Positions 34,279-43,198 of a stretch of 64,000 nt of DNA are shown here, one piece after another. Origin of the DNA: Ruegeria sp. HKCCSA071 (lineage in GTDB: Bacteria; Pseudomonadota; Alphaproteobacteria; Rhodobacterales; Rhodobacteraceae). The number at the start of each line of letters is the position of its first letter. Positions within the stretch are counted from its first letter, which is position 1. Made by a program: the position numbers and the translations under genes. Under the pieces are notes generated by a model that searched no databases, was not told the origin of the DNA, and was given only the letters and a program-made list of their open reading frames with translations. The stretch lies in assembly GCF_017872555.1 (NCBI RefSeq), contig NZ_JAEDOX010000001.1:1364001-1428000 (forward strand), read 5' to 3'.

Positions 34279-34353
34279 TGGGGTGTAGCCAAGTGGTAAG
34301 GCAGCGGTTTTTGGTACCGTGTATCGTAGGTTCGAATCCTACCACCCCAGCCA
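34279..34353 (+). tRNA. tRNA-Gln (anticodon TTG)
   Basis: Full cloverleaf: acceptor TGGGGTG pairs with CACCCCA, the anticodon stem GCGGT/ACCGT encloses TTTTGGT with anticodon TTG, the T loop is GTTCGAATC, the discriminator is G and CCA is encoded. Confidence 0.95.
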
Positions 34354-34679
34354 TGATTTTCCCTAAAACTGCGCACTCAACAGGAAGCCGCCAGTTCTGT
34401 CGAGTTTTCAATGATTTGGCTTTCAGCGGTTTAAGCCGAGACCCGAGCGTGAGCGCAACAATGGTCGATTTCCAGCCGCGGTCTCAGTTCGTGATTCCGA
34501 CGCTAGGACTTTGACATCATCAGGAACAGAAAGAAAAGTGCGGGTTGCTTGGTATCGACTGAGAGCTGCCATGGGCTAGGATTGCGGGATTGAAAATATC
34601 CGTACAGCGTCGTTCTCTAGGCAAGACCATGAGGTGTCAGCAACACTCCCGAACCAAAGCTTTGATGTTGCAGTCTTAC
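34354..34679. other. 326-base gap with no recognised gene
   Basis: No open frame with a ribosome site or conserved motif was found between tRNA-Gln and the flavoprotein stop. I see no strong hairpin followed by T residues and no copy of the tRNA 3' end. It may be decayed sequence. Confidence 0.5.
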
Positions 34680-36101
34680 TTACCCCCGTGAAGGCAAGAT
34701 ATTGTGATTGATCCGGAACAGATTGCCCGGATCATAAATACCTTTGATCTTGGACAGCTTTTCGCCGTTCACACCATAGGCGCCGGTCATGTGATCTGCC
34801 TGATCTTCAGGCATGAAGTTCACATAAGCACTGCCTGTTGAGTACGGCTTCATCTGTTCGTACAGCCGGCGTGCCCACCCGATGCAGGTGTCATCCTTGT
34901 CAGGGTCCTCCCATCGTGTGTGAACATTCATAATGAAATGCGCAGATCTTTGCGGGTAGGCGGTAGAAGCGGGTTCAACGCGGGCCATCGCGCCACCGAC
35001 ATGAGCAATGAAAACCTCGCAAGCGGGATCAGGAAGGGTGGAAATCGCGTCCAGCAGGTCCGTGATGGCGGCCGGGGGCAACGTGTTGAAGTCATGACTT
35101 TTCCAATAGTTGCGGACGCCCGGCGACAACAGGGGATCAAAAGCCGCCTGCCAGTCCACGAACCTGTGCGGTGAAATGACATCCACAATCGGCTCACCCA
35201 GCGCACGTAAGGCCGACATTGCTTTTTCACCCTCATCCATCGGGCCGCTATAGCACGCTGCGAAAATCAGCACCTCGCGCCCGTGCCACTCTTCCGGCAG
35301 GAACGGGAGCGGCGGCGCTTTTCGCATCACGCTCCAGACGGTGAGCTCATCGGGGGACGTGTCCGCAATGGCCACAAATTCGGAAAGCAGTTCTGGTGCC
35401 TTTTCGATCGGGTGCACGATCAGGCCGGACAGGACATCCGGCCCAAGATCATGCAACTGGAATTCGAATGAGGTGACGACACCAAAGTTTCCGCCACCAC
35501 CACGAATGGCCCAGAAAAGTTCCGGGTGGCTCGTGGATGATGCGGTGACAATCGCGCCATCCGCGGTGACGACTTCTGCTGACAGAAGGTTGTCGATCGT
35601 CATGCCGAATTTCCGCGTCGTCCAGCCGAAACCTCCGCCTAGGGTCAACCCGGCGATGCCGGTGGTCGAATTGATGCCTGTGGGGACGACAAGACCATGG
35701 GCCTGTGTTTCGCGATCAACGTCGCCAAGCAACGCACCCGGTGCAACCCGGGCAGTTTTGCGGGCAGGATTCACATGAACTGAACGCATCTGGGACAGGT
35801 CCAGCATGACGGCCTTGTCCGCGACGGCGTGCCCTGCGATCTGGTGTCCACCTGATCGAACGGTCATCATGAGGCCTGCTTGTCGGACGAAATTTATTGC
35901 CTTCTGGACATCGCTCGCCCCCATCGCACGGATCACGAAGGCGGGGCAACGCTCGAACATGCTGTTCCAGGTAATCCTGGCTTCTTCATATTCCGGGGTC
36001 CCCGGCAGGTAGACCCCGCCGCGCAGTGAGGCATCAAGCGCGTCCAAATCGCCTTGATCCACGGTCGCGATACGTCCGTCGAGTGCTTTCAGGTCAAACA
36101 T
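34680..36101 (-). CDS. FAD-binding oxidase, berberine-bridge-enzyme type
   Basis: A 473-residue flavoprotein of the PCMH/BBE family. The N-terminal FAD domain has the MTVRSGGHQIAGHAV motif, whose His is the usual 8-alpha FAD attachment site. GINSTTGIAGLTLGGGFGW follows; it has no Cys at the position used for a second covalent link in bicovalent enzymes, so mono-covalent FAD is predicted. The C-terminal BBE motif is AYVNFMPEDQ, with GIYDPGNLFRINHNI. No signal peptide. Such oxidases act on sugars, alcohols or aromatic compounds. It is last in a minus-strand operon with the DUF4242 protein and the cyclase. Confidence 0.85.
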   Translation of the reverse strand: MFDLKALDGRIATVDQGDLDALDASLRGGVYLPGTPEYEEARITWNSMFERCPAFVIRAMGASDVQKAINFVRQAGLMMTVRSGGHQIAGHAVADKAVMLDLSQMRSVHVNPARKTARVAPGALLGDVDRETQAHGLVVPTGINSTTGIAGLTLGGGFGWTTRKFGMTIDNLLSAEVVTADGAIVTASSTSHPELFWAIRGGGGNFGVVTSFEFQLHDLGPDVLSGLIVHPIEKAPELLSEFVAIADTSPDELTVWSVMRKAPPLPFLPEEWHGREVLIFAACYSGPMDEGEKAMSALRALGEPIVDVISPHRFVDWQAAFDPLLSPGVRNYWKSHDFNTLPPAAITDLLDAISTLPDPACEVFIAHVGGAMARVEPASTAYPQRSAHFIMNVHTRWEDPDKDDTCIGWARRLYEQMKPYSTGSAYVNFMPEDQADHMTGAYGVNGEKLSKIKGIYDPGNLFRINHNILPSRG

Positions 36102-36204
36102 GCGTAGGCCTCCCTTGGTTCAGGAAAGGTTTCGCGCACGGCTGCCTCGTGAGTTTGTTATTGCCCTGGGAAGGGGATATTTGGTTGTGGGAGAAAGCTG
36201 GTCG

Positions 36205-36462
36205 TCAGGCAAATATTCCCGGATCGATCCGATCTACCGGCGTGATGACATCGGCTGGAATGTTCAGACGTTCGGCCGCTTTTCGCAGGCTTTCTTCATC
36301 CGGGGCTTCGTAAAGGCAGTATGTCTTGCGCTTATCTGCGCTGAGGAAGGAAAATATCCATTCAATGCCGACTTCGTCGTTGATTTCTTTGATGTGAATT
36401 TTGTCGTTGTCGCTGATATTCAGCTGTTCCGCAAAATTTCGTTCAATGATGTATCGTGGCAT
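36205..36462 (-). CDS. DUF4242 family small protein
   Basis: An 85-residue ferredoxin-like alpha/beta protein. It begins MPRYIIERNF and contains GIEWIFSFLSADKRKTYCLYEAPDEESLRKAAERLNIPADVITPVDRI, the pattern of DUF4242 (SCO4226-like, a family with a nickel-binding member). The ATG at 36462 has GGGGGG four bases upstream. It starts 26 bases after the cyclase stop, so it is co-transcribed with it. Role unknown. Confidence 0.82.
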   Translation of the reverse strand: MPRYIIERNFAEQLNISDNDKIHIKEINDEVGIEWIFSFLSADKRKTYCLYEAPDEESLRKAAERLNIPADVITPVDRIDPGIFA

Positions 36463-36488
36463 TATGCCCCCCAAGCATTTTCCGGGCC

Positions 36489-39400
36489 TTAACTGGCTAC
36501 CCCTTCGAGCTTTGACTTAAGGGAAACCATACTCAATTTCTGTGATATTGCCAACGCTTCCCCTTCCAGTTGAAACGCCAGTTCCAAATCACTGGGGCGG
36601 CCCTGTTGTCTGAGTGCGGATGCATACGCTGCCTTGGAATGCGCAATCCAGGGCGGGCAACTCATCCGCGTGTCAATCTCGATGGCTTTTTGGAACATCT
36701 TCCCGGCAATTTCCCAGTCCTTCAGCACTGTTGCCAGGTTCCCCAGGCGTCGGGCTGCGGCACCTGTGCAGACTGTGGTTGCCCCTGCGGTGATCGTCAG
36801 GTCTTCGTAAGGTTGCAGCATGCCGTAAAGCGTCTGGGCATGATCCGGATGCCCGACTGCCACGCAGATGTCGGCAAGATAGGACAGAGTTGTTGAATAC
36901 ATGGCATCTGGCGGTAGGTCGAAGCCGTTTTCCGCCATTTCATTCAGTATTTTTTCGGCCGGTTCCGTGTACCCCAGCTCGGCCGCGATAAGGCCGAAAC
37001 CCGGCTTCCACGAGATGTCTTCGGGGCTGTCGGTCATCAGTTTCTTGATCACAGGCGCGACCTCGTGCAGGCGGTTCTGCTCGCGCCGGATGGTAAACAT
37101 CTGAACGCCGAAAACACCCTCGACATGTTCCCCGTGCGTTTTTCGACCGATCTTGACTGCTTCGGTGGCGTGCTTTTCAGCCTGAACAAAGTCGCCTTCC
37201 ATGATTGCAACCATGGCGCGTGCGTGTTTCTGAACCCAATAGAGTTGCAGATGATTGTCCTTTTCTGAAATCGCTGTCAGCAACTCGAGCGAGTTGTCCA
37301 TCAGGTCACGGTCGGCCATTTCAGCGCCGACAAACAGGCTGAGCGTCCGGTCGCGGCCTTGGTCTATGGTGCCAAGCTTTTCTGCCACCCGATGCATGGC
37401 GTCCAGATTTTCACGCCAATGGCGCGCCTCTCGCCCGTTGCGCGCAACGAAGGGCGCCCCAAAATGCATCATCATTACCGAAAACTGGGATTTATGATCC
37501 CCAAGTTTCGCCGCCAGTTCCATGGATTGCTGACCAAAGCGGGTACCCTCGGAAAACTGGCCGACAAACATATACGCCCGTGCAAGTTGGCTCATCAACC
37601 GGCACCGCCTAACTTCGTCATTGTCTGACAGGTCTTTCAGTGCCTTGTCACAAAGGTCTATGGCCTCGTGATGTCGCGTGCTTGTCATCATGCACGAGTC
37701 AGCAAAATGATTGGCTGCATCGGCTGCCAGCTCCACGTCATGGAGTTTCCGGGCAGCTTTAGATGCACTTTTCAGAACTTCCATCGCCTCAGGCAACTGG
37801 CCCTGGCTGTCATGGCTGCGTCCGACAAGAATTTTGCCCCTGACCATCTCCGCACTGATTTCAGAGCTAAGTTTTTCCGCAGCCCTGAGTGTTTCCAGTG
37901 CATTGGCCATCGCTTCCTGGCTGGCTGACCGGGCCAACGCCATTTCCGCCGCAGCTTCCCATTTGTCGAATGCGGCGCGCCATTCTTCTGCTTCTGACAG
38001 ATGGCGGGCCACCAGCTCGGGTCGGCGTTCGATTTCAGCTGATCGCATCGCGATCAGTGCTCGGGCAACATCTGAATGTTGCTGCCTGCGGGTGGAACTT
38101 AACATGGATTGATACGCCGTATCGCGGATAAGGGCATGGCGAAACACGAAATGCCCGCGGTTGTTTCCGCTTTCAAAGATCAGTCCCGTTCGCGACAGTT
38201 CTTCAAGGCGAAATTTGATATCCGCGCGTTCCAGCCCCATTGCGGCCTTTACCAAGTCTGGTTCAAATTCCCGCCCAATGACGGACCCCGTCAACGCAAC
38301 CTGTTTGGCCTCGGGCGAAACTGCATCAAGCCGCGCCATCAAGGCGCCCTTCAGCGACGATGGTATGTGGACTTGTCCCTGCTCATCAGCAATTACGATT
38401 GCTTGGGTCAATTCTTCGACAAACAGGGGCACGCCGTCCGTTTTTTCGATGATCGTCGCGATCAAGGCATCGTCAGGGTCCTTGCCGGTGATATTGCGGA
38501 CCAGATCCGAGACATCAGCAGAACCGAACCGGCGCAACAGGAGTGTTTGAACATGCGTGTCCCCGTCATCGCGGGCCAGGTCCCACCCAGGTCTGTGGGT
38601 CATCAGGATCATCAGGGGAAGATCGGTGCAAATCGCCTTGAACCGCTCCAGCAGGGCTTGCGTCGAGGGATCGATCCAATGTGCATCCTCAACACACAGA
38701 ATAACCGGGCGCACGCCTGCCCGGACCTGCACCGTATGGATAAGGGTTTGGATCGTTATGTCGCGTTGCTCCTGCGGCGACATCTCGAGAACTTCACGAG
38801 CCGGCGCACTGCGCGGCGCAACCAGCGCTGCAAAGACAGGCAGAACCTGTTCCCAGTCCAGACCTTCCCGGCCTTCCAGCAGCTTCCTGACATGTTCCAG
38901 AATTTGATTGTCATCAAAATCCGGTTCAACGCCCGCATCCTGTGAAATTCGCTGGGTGACGGGATGAAAGGGGCTGCTGGTCAGATAAGGAGAGCAGTTC
39001 AGCCTTATCACGTCGGCCTGCCCGGTTGCCGTGACATCTGCAAGAAACCCCTCAGTCAGGCGCGATTTTCCTATTCCCGCCTCACCCGACAGCAGAACGA
39101 CCTCACCATGACCGCTTTGGGCGCGCTGCCACGATTGCAACAGGATCCCCTTTTCGTAATCCCGGCCGATCATGGTGCTGCTGGCGTCATCCTTATACGA
39201 CGCGCGAAACCGGCTTTCCGCGCTGCGTTCCGATACGACCTTCAACAAGGTCCGAGGGTCTTTGAACCCTTTCAGCTGAGTTGGTCCAAGGGTCTCGAAC
39301 TCGAATATCCGGTGCAAGGCGGCTTCGGTTTCTTCCGCAGACAAAACCACCGAGTTCGGCTGAGCGTGTTCCTGTATCCGCGCCGCAAGATTGACGGTCG

Positions 39401-40085
39401 GCCCGGTCATGGCACCTTCTTCATAAGAGTTTTCGCCGATAGTGTCGCCGACCACGACATCACCGCTGGCAATACCCAGCCTGGCCGACAAACGCTCGCC
39501 GTCAGGGGTGTTAAGCTCTTCAACGCGGCGGACGCACTCAAGCCCCGCCTTAATGGCGCGAATGGCGTGATCTTCATAGGCTGTTGGCCAACCGAAAAAC
39601 ACAAGAAGACCGTCGCCAAGGTATTTCGCGACATAGCCACCGTATCTGCTCACTGCCCCCGCGACGGTATCTTGATAGTTCTGTAGCAGATCCCGCATGT
39701 CTTCGGGATCAAAACGGTTGGTCAGCTCTGTCGAGCCGACCAGATCAGCGAACAACACTGTCAGATGACGCCGCTCAGCCGCAGGTGCGATGTGCTTTTT
39801 CGTTGGTGCAGCTTCACCATGCACATCATCAGCGGCGGATGGCTGAGTGTTCTCGCCGGTGGGCTCCCCTGCGGCAGGTGCTGATGAAGACAGGTGCCCA
39901 GAGCCAACCAAATCTTGAACCGCCGCAAGGATGATCTTCCGGTGACCAAAACTCACTCCTAGCTCTTTCAAGTCGTCACCCGTCAGCAGCGGCAGAACGC
40001 GCGCATCAATGTCGTTTTCCGCAAAAACATCTGCGTACTGACCCAGTCCGAGGTCGTTCAGCCACGTGTCCATTTCAACCGACAT
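36489..40085 (-). CDS. SAM-domain class III adenylate cyclase fused to AAA-type ATPase and TPR region
   Basis: A 1198-residue cytosolic signalling protein. Residues ~1-62 are a SAM domain (WLNDLGLGQYADVFAENDID; LKELGVSFGHRKII). Residues ~105-290 are a class III cyclase domain: the first metal Asp lies in FADLVGST, the second in KYLGDGLLVFF. The Lys before LGDG fits ATP specificity, and the transition-state Asn/Arg are in VNLAARI. Residues ~320-~620 are a STAND/AAA-like ATPase with Walker A SGEAGIGKSRL and Walker B VILCVEDAHWID. The rest is helical TPR-like repeats ending in a coupled sensor region. It probably makes cAMP in response to an unknown signal. First gene of an operon with DUF4242 and a flavoprotein. 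Confidence 0.88.
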   Translation of the reverse strand: MSVEMDTWLNDLGLGQYADVFAENDIDARVLPLLTGDDLKELGVSFGHRKIILAAVQDLVGSGHLSSSAPAAGEPTGENTQPSAADDVHGEAAPTKKHIAPAAERRHLTVLFADLVGSTELTNRFDPEDMRDLLQNYQDTVAGAVSRYGGYVAKYLGDGLLVFFGWPTAYEDHAIRAIKAGLECVRRVEELNTPDGERLSARLGIASGDVVVGDTIGENSYEEGAMTGPTVNLAARIQEHAQPNSVVLSAEETEAALHRIFEFETLGPTQLKGFKDPRTLLKVVSERSAESRFRASYKDDASSTMIGRDYEKGILLQSWQRAQSGHGEVVLLSGEAGIGKSRLTEGFLADVTATGQADVIRLNCSPYLTSSPFHPVTQRISQDAGVEPDFDDNQILEHVRKLLEGREGLDWEQVLPVFAALVAPRSAPAREVLEMSPQEQRDITIQTLIHTVQVRAGVRPVILCVEDAHWIDPSTQALLERFKAICTDLPLMILMTHRPGWDLARDDGDTHVQTLLLRRFGSADVSDLVRNITGKDPDDALIATIIEKTDGVPLFVEELTQAIVIADEQGQVHIPSSLKGALMARLDAVSPEAKQVALTGSVIGREFEPDLVKAAMGLERADIKFRLEELSRTGLIFESGNNRGHFVFRHALIRDTAYQSMLSSTRRQQHSDVARALIAMRSAEIERRPELVARHLSEAEEWRAAFDKWEAAAEMALARSASQEAMANALETLRAAEKLSSEISAEMVRGKILVGRSHDSQGQLPEAMEVLKSASKAARKLHDVELAADAANHFADSCMMTSTRHHEAIDLCDKALKDLSDNDEVRRCRLMSQLARAYMFVGQFSEGTRFGQQSMELAAKLGDHKSQFSVMMMHFGAPFVARNGREARHWRENLDAMHRVAEKLGTIDQGRDRTLSLFVGAEMADRDLMDNSLELLTAISEKDNHLQLYWVQKHARAMVAIMEGDFVQAEKHATEAVKIGRKTHGEHVEGVFGVQMFTIRREQNRLHEVAPVIKKLMTDSPEDISWKPGFGLIAAELGYTEPAEKILNEMAENGFDLPPDAMYSTTLSYLADICVAVGHPDHAQTLYGMLQPYEDLTITAGATTVCTGAAARRLGNLATVLKDWEIAGKMFQKAIEIDTRMSCPPWIAHSKAAYASALRQQGRPSDLELAFQLEGEALAISQKLSMVSLKSKLEGVAS

Positions 40086-40440
40086 ATCCGGATCATGCTG
40101 AGATACATCTCACTAATCAAGGAAGCGCTATCAGCACGAACCGATTATCGTGACCGGATGTCGGCGTTTTGGCTGACGGAACATCCAGAGGCTTCAACCT
40201 GAGCTTTAAGTTAACAATAGATTAACGAAACAGGGCACAACAAACCTGTCGATGACAAGTTCTTGATATACTTATGCCAATATCGAGATTTATTGGTGGG
40301 TAATCCTGCCGATCTGTTGACTAGTCCAGTTTTAACGAGGGGGTATCTCGGCGGGATCAGGGGGTGCCAGGTCGGACCTGTTCAAGGTCAGCGGATCGCG
40401 GCACCCCCGTCGGCAGGTAGAAGCAGCAATCTATCCGATT
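40086..40440. other. 355-base gap between the cyclase operon and the GlxA-type regulator
   Basis: It holds the minus-strand promoter region of the cyclase gene (AT-rich around 40205-40300, with GTTAACAATAGATTAACG) and a large inverted repeat near the regulator end, listed separately. No convincing gene. Confidence 0.5.
40360..40408. repeat. long stem-loop downstream of the GlxA-type regulator
   Basis: GGGGGTGCC (40360-40368) pairs with GGCACCCCC (40400-40408) in a perfect 9-bp outer stem. Inside, AGGTC/GACCT (40369-40379) forms a second small hairpin. It starts 32 bases after the regulator stop on the minus strand. A terminator is the simplest explanation, but no T-run follows; a structured RNA is possible. 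Confidence 0.5.
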
Positions 40441-41403
40441 TCAGTTGATCTTGTTGCGCTGCGCGTGCGGTGTGATGCCAAAACTGGACCGGTATACCCG
40501 AGAGAAATGTCCCGGATTTTCAAAACCACAGGCCACGGCGACCTCGGTGACCGACGCTTCGGTTTGCAAAAGCAGCTTCCGGGCCCGTTCCAGCCGCATT
40601 TCCATAAAGTACCGTTTGGGCGAAGTGTTGAGGTACTTGCCAAACAACCGTTCAAGTTGACGGGTGGAGATACCCAAATTGTCTGCAATGAAGGATGGTG
40701 AAACTGGAGTTTCCAGACTGTCCTGCATAATATCTATCGCCTTTGCCAGGTGAGCATTGCGCATTCCATTGCGCGATTGCAGCGAAACGCGCTGCTTGGC
40801 AGTCGCATTACGTACAGTGTTATAGACCATTTGATCCGCAACATCGGTGGCCAGCTCTTCGCCATGGTCTCGTTCGATCAGATGCAGCATCAGGTCTGCG
40901 GTCGCGGTTCCACCTGATGCAGTAGTGTGTTTTTCGTCGGCGACAAAGACGCTGCGCACCAGATTGACATCCGGAAACGCCTCCATGAACGCGTCGTGGT
41001 ATTCCCAATGGATCGCTGCCTGCATACCATTGAGGAACCCGGCCTCGGCCAGCAGCCACGCCCCGGAACACAAGGCCCCGATCCGCGTTCCACGCGCGCG
41101 TTCGCGCCGCAGCGCGGCCAGAAGGGAACGGGTCACATGGTCACGCATGTGAATGCCCGACAAAACAAAGAGCTGATCGCACTTGGACAGTTCCTCAAGT
41201 CCGGAATGCACAAGGGTGACGGATCCATTGGAAGACACGGCCTGCTCGCCCTGTTCGGATACAAATGACCAACGATACAGCTCTTCGCCACTCACAAGGT
41301 TGGCGATTCTCAGCGGCTCGACCGCACAGGAAAAGGCGAGGTGCGAAAACTCCTCGACCAGGATGAAGGCGAAGTGCTGCGTCTGAGGCATGAGCAGAAC
41401 CAT
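40441..41403 (-). CDS. GlxA-family AraC-type transcriptional regulator (GbdR/CdhR-like)
   Basis: About 320 residues. The N-terminal DJ-1/PfpI-like sensor domain (FAFILVEEFSHLAFSCAVEPLRIAN; GALCSGAWLLAEAGFL, with the nucleophile-elbow Cys) is followed by a C-terminal AraC double HTH (SPSFIADNLGISTRQLERLFGKYL; VTEVAVACGFENPGHFSRVYRSSFG). Regulators of this form control glycine betaine, carnitine and arginine catabolism in pseudomonads (GbdR, CdhR, ArgR). Start uncertain: ATG at 41403 or 41391. Divergent from the GntR gene across 154 bases with clear palindromes, so a shared control region is likely for the amine-catabolism cluster. Confidence 0.87.
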   Translation of the reverse strand: MVLLMPQTQHFAFILVEEFSHLAFSCAVEPLRIANLVSGEELYRWSFVSEQGEQAVSSNGSVTLVHSGLEELSKCDQLFVLSGIHMRDHVTRSLLAALRRERARGTRIGALCSGAWLLAEAGFLNGMQAAIHWEYHDAFMEAFPDVNLVRSVFVADEKHTTASGGTATADLMLHLIERDHGEELATDVADQMVYNTVRNATAKQRVSLQSRNGMRNAHLAKAIDIMQDSLETPVSPSFIADNLGISTRQLERLFGKYLNTSPKRYFMEMRLERARKLLLQTEASVTEVAVACGFENPGHFSRVYRSSFGITPHAQRNKIN

Positions 41404-41469
41404 TTCCAAACTGGGCCGACGCCCGAACGTGAGTCTATTTAGCAGACACTCATGCTGCACGAGATTTTT

Positions 41470-41501
41470 TTGTATACAAGTTGTATTTTTTAGAAATACA
41501 A
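41470..41501. promoter_or_regulatory. double operator-like palindromes between the GlxA-type and GntR genes
   Basis: TTGTATACAA at 41470-41479 is a perfect 10-base palindrome. Two bases later TTGTATTT (41481-41488) and AAATACAA (41494-41501) form a perfect 8-bp inverted repeat with a 5-base spacer. Both share the TTGTAT half-site. GntR/FCD-type regulators often bind sites containing TTGTATACAA-like cores, and the adjacent GntR gene starts 56 bases downstream, so autoregulation is likely. Confidence 0.65.
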
Positions 41502-41557
41502 AACTGTGACCTCCGCGATTCGAACGCGGCGGCCACAGGATATAGTGAGGCCAGAGG

Positions 41558-42268
41558 ATGAAAGACGAAGCCAAGTCGCGCAAAACCGAGCTCAGAGAAC
41601 ACCTGAAGATGTCCATCCTGACTCTGCGCCTTCGTCCGGGCGACGATCTGGATGAGGCGCATCTGTCCGATGAATTCGGCTTGTCGCGCACGCCGCTGCG
41701 CGAGGTATTTCGACAGTTGGCTGGCGAAGGTTATCTGGATCTTCGGAAGAACCGCAGCGCTCGTGTTTCGGAAATGTCCTACACTACGCTGCGCGATTTC
41801 TTCCTTGCCGCACCGATGGTCTACGGGGCCATCCTGCGTCTGGCGGCAGTGAACGCGACTAACGTGCAAATCAGTGACCTGAAAGCGGCTCAGCACGCGT
41901 TCAAAGCTGCCCTTCATTCAGGGTCGGCCGAGGATCGCGCACTTGCCAACAACCGCTTTCATGACGTTACCGGAGAGATGTCCGGCAATGTCTACCTGCT
42001 TCCGTCATTCAACCGGCTGCTGATCGATCATGCACGGATTGGCATGACGTTTTATCGGCCGCAGACAGTTGAAATGTCCGAAAACCTGTCGCTGGCCAGC
42101 CAACAGCATGACGCGATCATCGCAGCCATCGAGGCACGCGATGAAGTTGAGGCGGCGAAACTGGCCGAGGATCACTGGAACCTGTCCCGGGATCAGATCG
42201 GGATGTTTGTGATGCCTGACGCACTGGATGTCCCAATGGGTATCCCGCCACTTTCGAAACCCGCATGA
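41558..42268 (+). CDS. GntR-family transcriptional regulator (FCD type)
   Basis: A 236-residue regulator. The winged HTH occupies residues ~8-75 (LRPGDDLDEAHLSDEFGLSRTPLREVFRQLAGEGYLDLR, with the GntR hallmark SRTPLREV). An all-helical FCD effector domain follows (residues ~85-215: ANNRFHDVTGEMSGN; QQHDAIIAAIEARDEVEAAKLAEDHW), with His residues that usually hold a metal near the ligand. It leads an operon with a DapA-like lyase, an aldehyde dehydrogenase and a flavin oxidase, which it probably represses until a pathway intermediate is present. The downstream start lies seven bases after its stop. Confidence 0.9.
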   Translation: MKDEAKSRKTELREHLKMSILTLRLRPGDDLDEAHLSDEFGLSRTPLREVFRQLAGEGYLDLRKNRSARVSEMSYTTLRDFFLAAPMVYGAILRLAAVNATNVQISDLKAAQHAFKAALHSGSAEDRALANNRFHDVTGEMSGNVYLLPSFNRLLIDHARIGMTFYRPQTVEMSENLSLASQQHDAIIAAIEARDEVEAAKLAEDHWNLSRDQIGMFVMPDALDVPMGIPPLSKPA

Positions 42269-42275
42269 GGACGGA

Positions 42276-43193
42276 ATGAACCCGATTTTCAAGTTCGAAG
42301 GGATATATACCCCTGTGATCACCCCCTATCACGACGATGGAAGCGTGAACTGGGACGCCCTGTCCGACGTGATCGAATACCTGATCGAGAATGGTGTGCA
42401 CGGCCTGATTTCCGGCGGATCCACAGGTGAGAATTATGCTCAGACCGTGCCGGAGCGGCTGGAACTGGCCAAATTCACGCATAAACACCTGAAAGGGCGG
42501 TTGCCCTTGGTGGTTGGCACGGGCGCGATGCTGACTTCGGACTCGATAGCGCTGGCCGCGGGCGCGCGCGACATCGGCGCGGACGCCATCCTGTTGGCCA
42601 GCCCGCCCTACTCGGTACCGACGGATCGCGAAAACGCGCTGAATGCGCTGGCCATCGACAAAGCCGCCGACCTGCCGGTGATGCTCTACAACTATCCGCA
42701 CCGTACCGGCACAATGATGGGGGAAGAGTTCCTTGACCGCGTGGGTCGCAGCCGAAATTTCTGCGGCATCAAGGAAAGCTCGGGCGATACCAACCGGGTG
42801 CATCTGTTGGCGCGGGATTATCCGCATATCCAGCTGGGCTGTGGAATGGACGACCAAGCACTCGAGTTCTTTGCCTGGGGTGCGCCGTTCTGGGTGTGTG
42901 GCGGGTCGAACTTCCTACCTGCCGAACATGTGGCTCTTTATCAGGCCTGCGTGGTCGAAGGGAATTTCACCAAGGGCCGCCGGATCATGTCTGCGATGAT
43001 GCCGCTGATGCGGGTACTGGAACAGGGTGGCAAGTTCATCCAGACCATCAAGCATGGCGTCACGATGAACGGGATCGACGCAGGCATCATGCGGCCTCCG
43101 CTGAAGGGTCTGAACAAGGATGACAAGCGCGCGCTGGAACAGGTCACGTGCGTGCTGAAAAAGACAATCGCCGACATCGTGGCAGAGGGGTAA
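42276..43193 (+). CDS. DapA-family Schiff-base lyase/dehydratase
   Basis: A 305-residue class I aldolase-fold enzyme of the dihydrodipicolinate synthase/N-acetylneuraminate lyase family. Motifs: GIYTPVITPYHDDGSVNWDAL, GGSTGENYA, SPPYSVP, the catalytic Tyr in MLYNYPHRTG and the Schiff-base Lys in GIKESSGD. The ATG at 42276 follows GAGGACGGA. Biosynthetic DapA is unlikely given the neighbours (GntR regulator, PuuC-like ALDH, amine oxidase). Catabolic members split or dehydrate 2-oxoacids, for example 2-keto-3-deoxy acids or pyrroline-4-hydroxy-2-carboxylate in hydroxyproline breakdown. The exact substrate is unknown. Confidence 0.88.
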   Translation: MNPIFKFEGIYTPVITPYHDDGSVNWDALSDVIEYLIENGVHGLISGGSTGENYAQTVPERLELAKFTHKHLKGRLPLVVGTGAMLTSDSIALAAGARDIGADAILLASPPYSVPTDRENALNALAIDKAADLPVMLYNYPHRTGTMMGEEFLDRVGRSRNFCGIKESSGDTNRVHLLARDYPHIQLGCGMDDQALEFFAWGAPFWVCGGSNFLPAEHVALYQACVVEGNFTKGRRIMSAMMPLMRVLEQGGKFIQTIKHGVTMNGIDAGIMRPPLKGLNKDDKRALEQVTCVLKKTIADIVAEG

Positions 43194-43198
43194 GAGAC

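Noticed and set aside
34279-34353. Integrative element attachment site at tRNA-Gln
   Set aside because: No repeat of the tRNA 3' end and no integrase found; only kept as a weak idea in the findings.
34278-34514. Short plus-strand open frame starting at tRNA-Gln
   Set aside because: It begins inside the tRNA gene and has no ribosome site or conserved motif.
42276-43193. Biosynthetic dihydrodipicolinate synthase (lysine pathway)
   Set aside because: The gene is in a GntR-controlled catabolic operon with ALDH and an amine oxidase.
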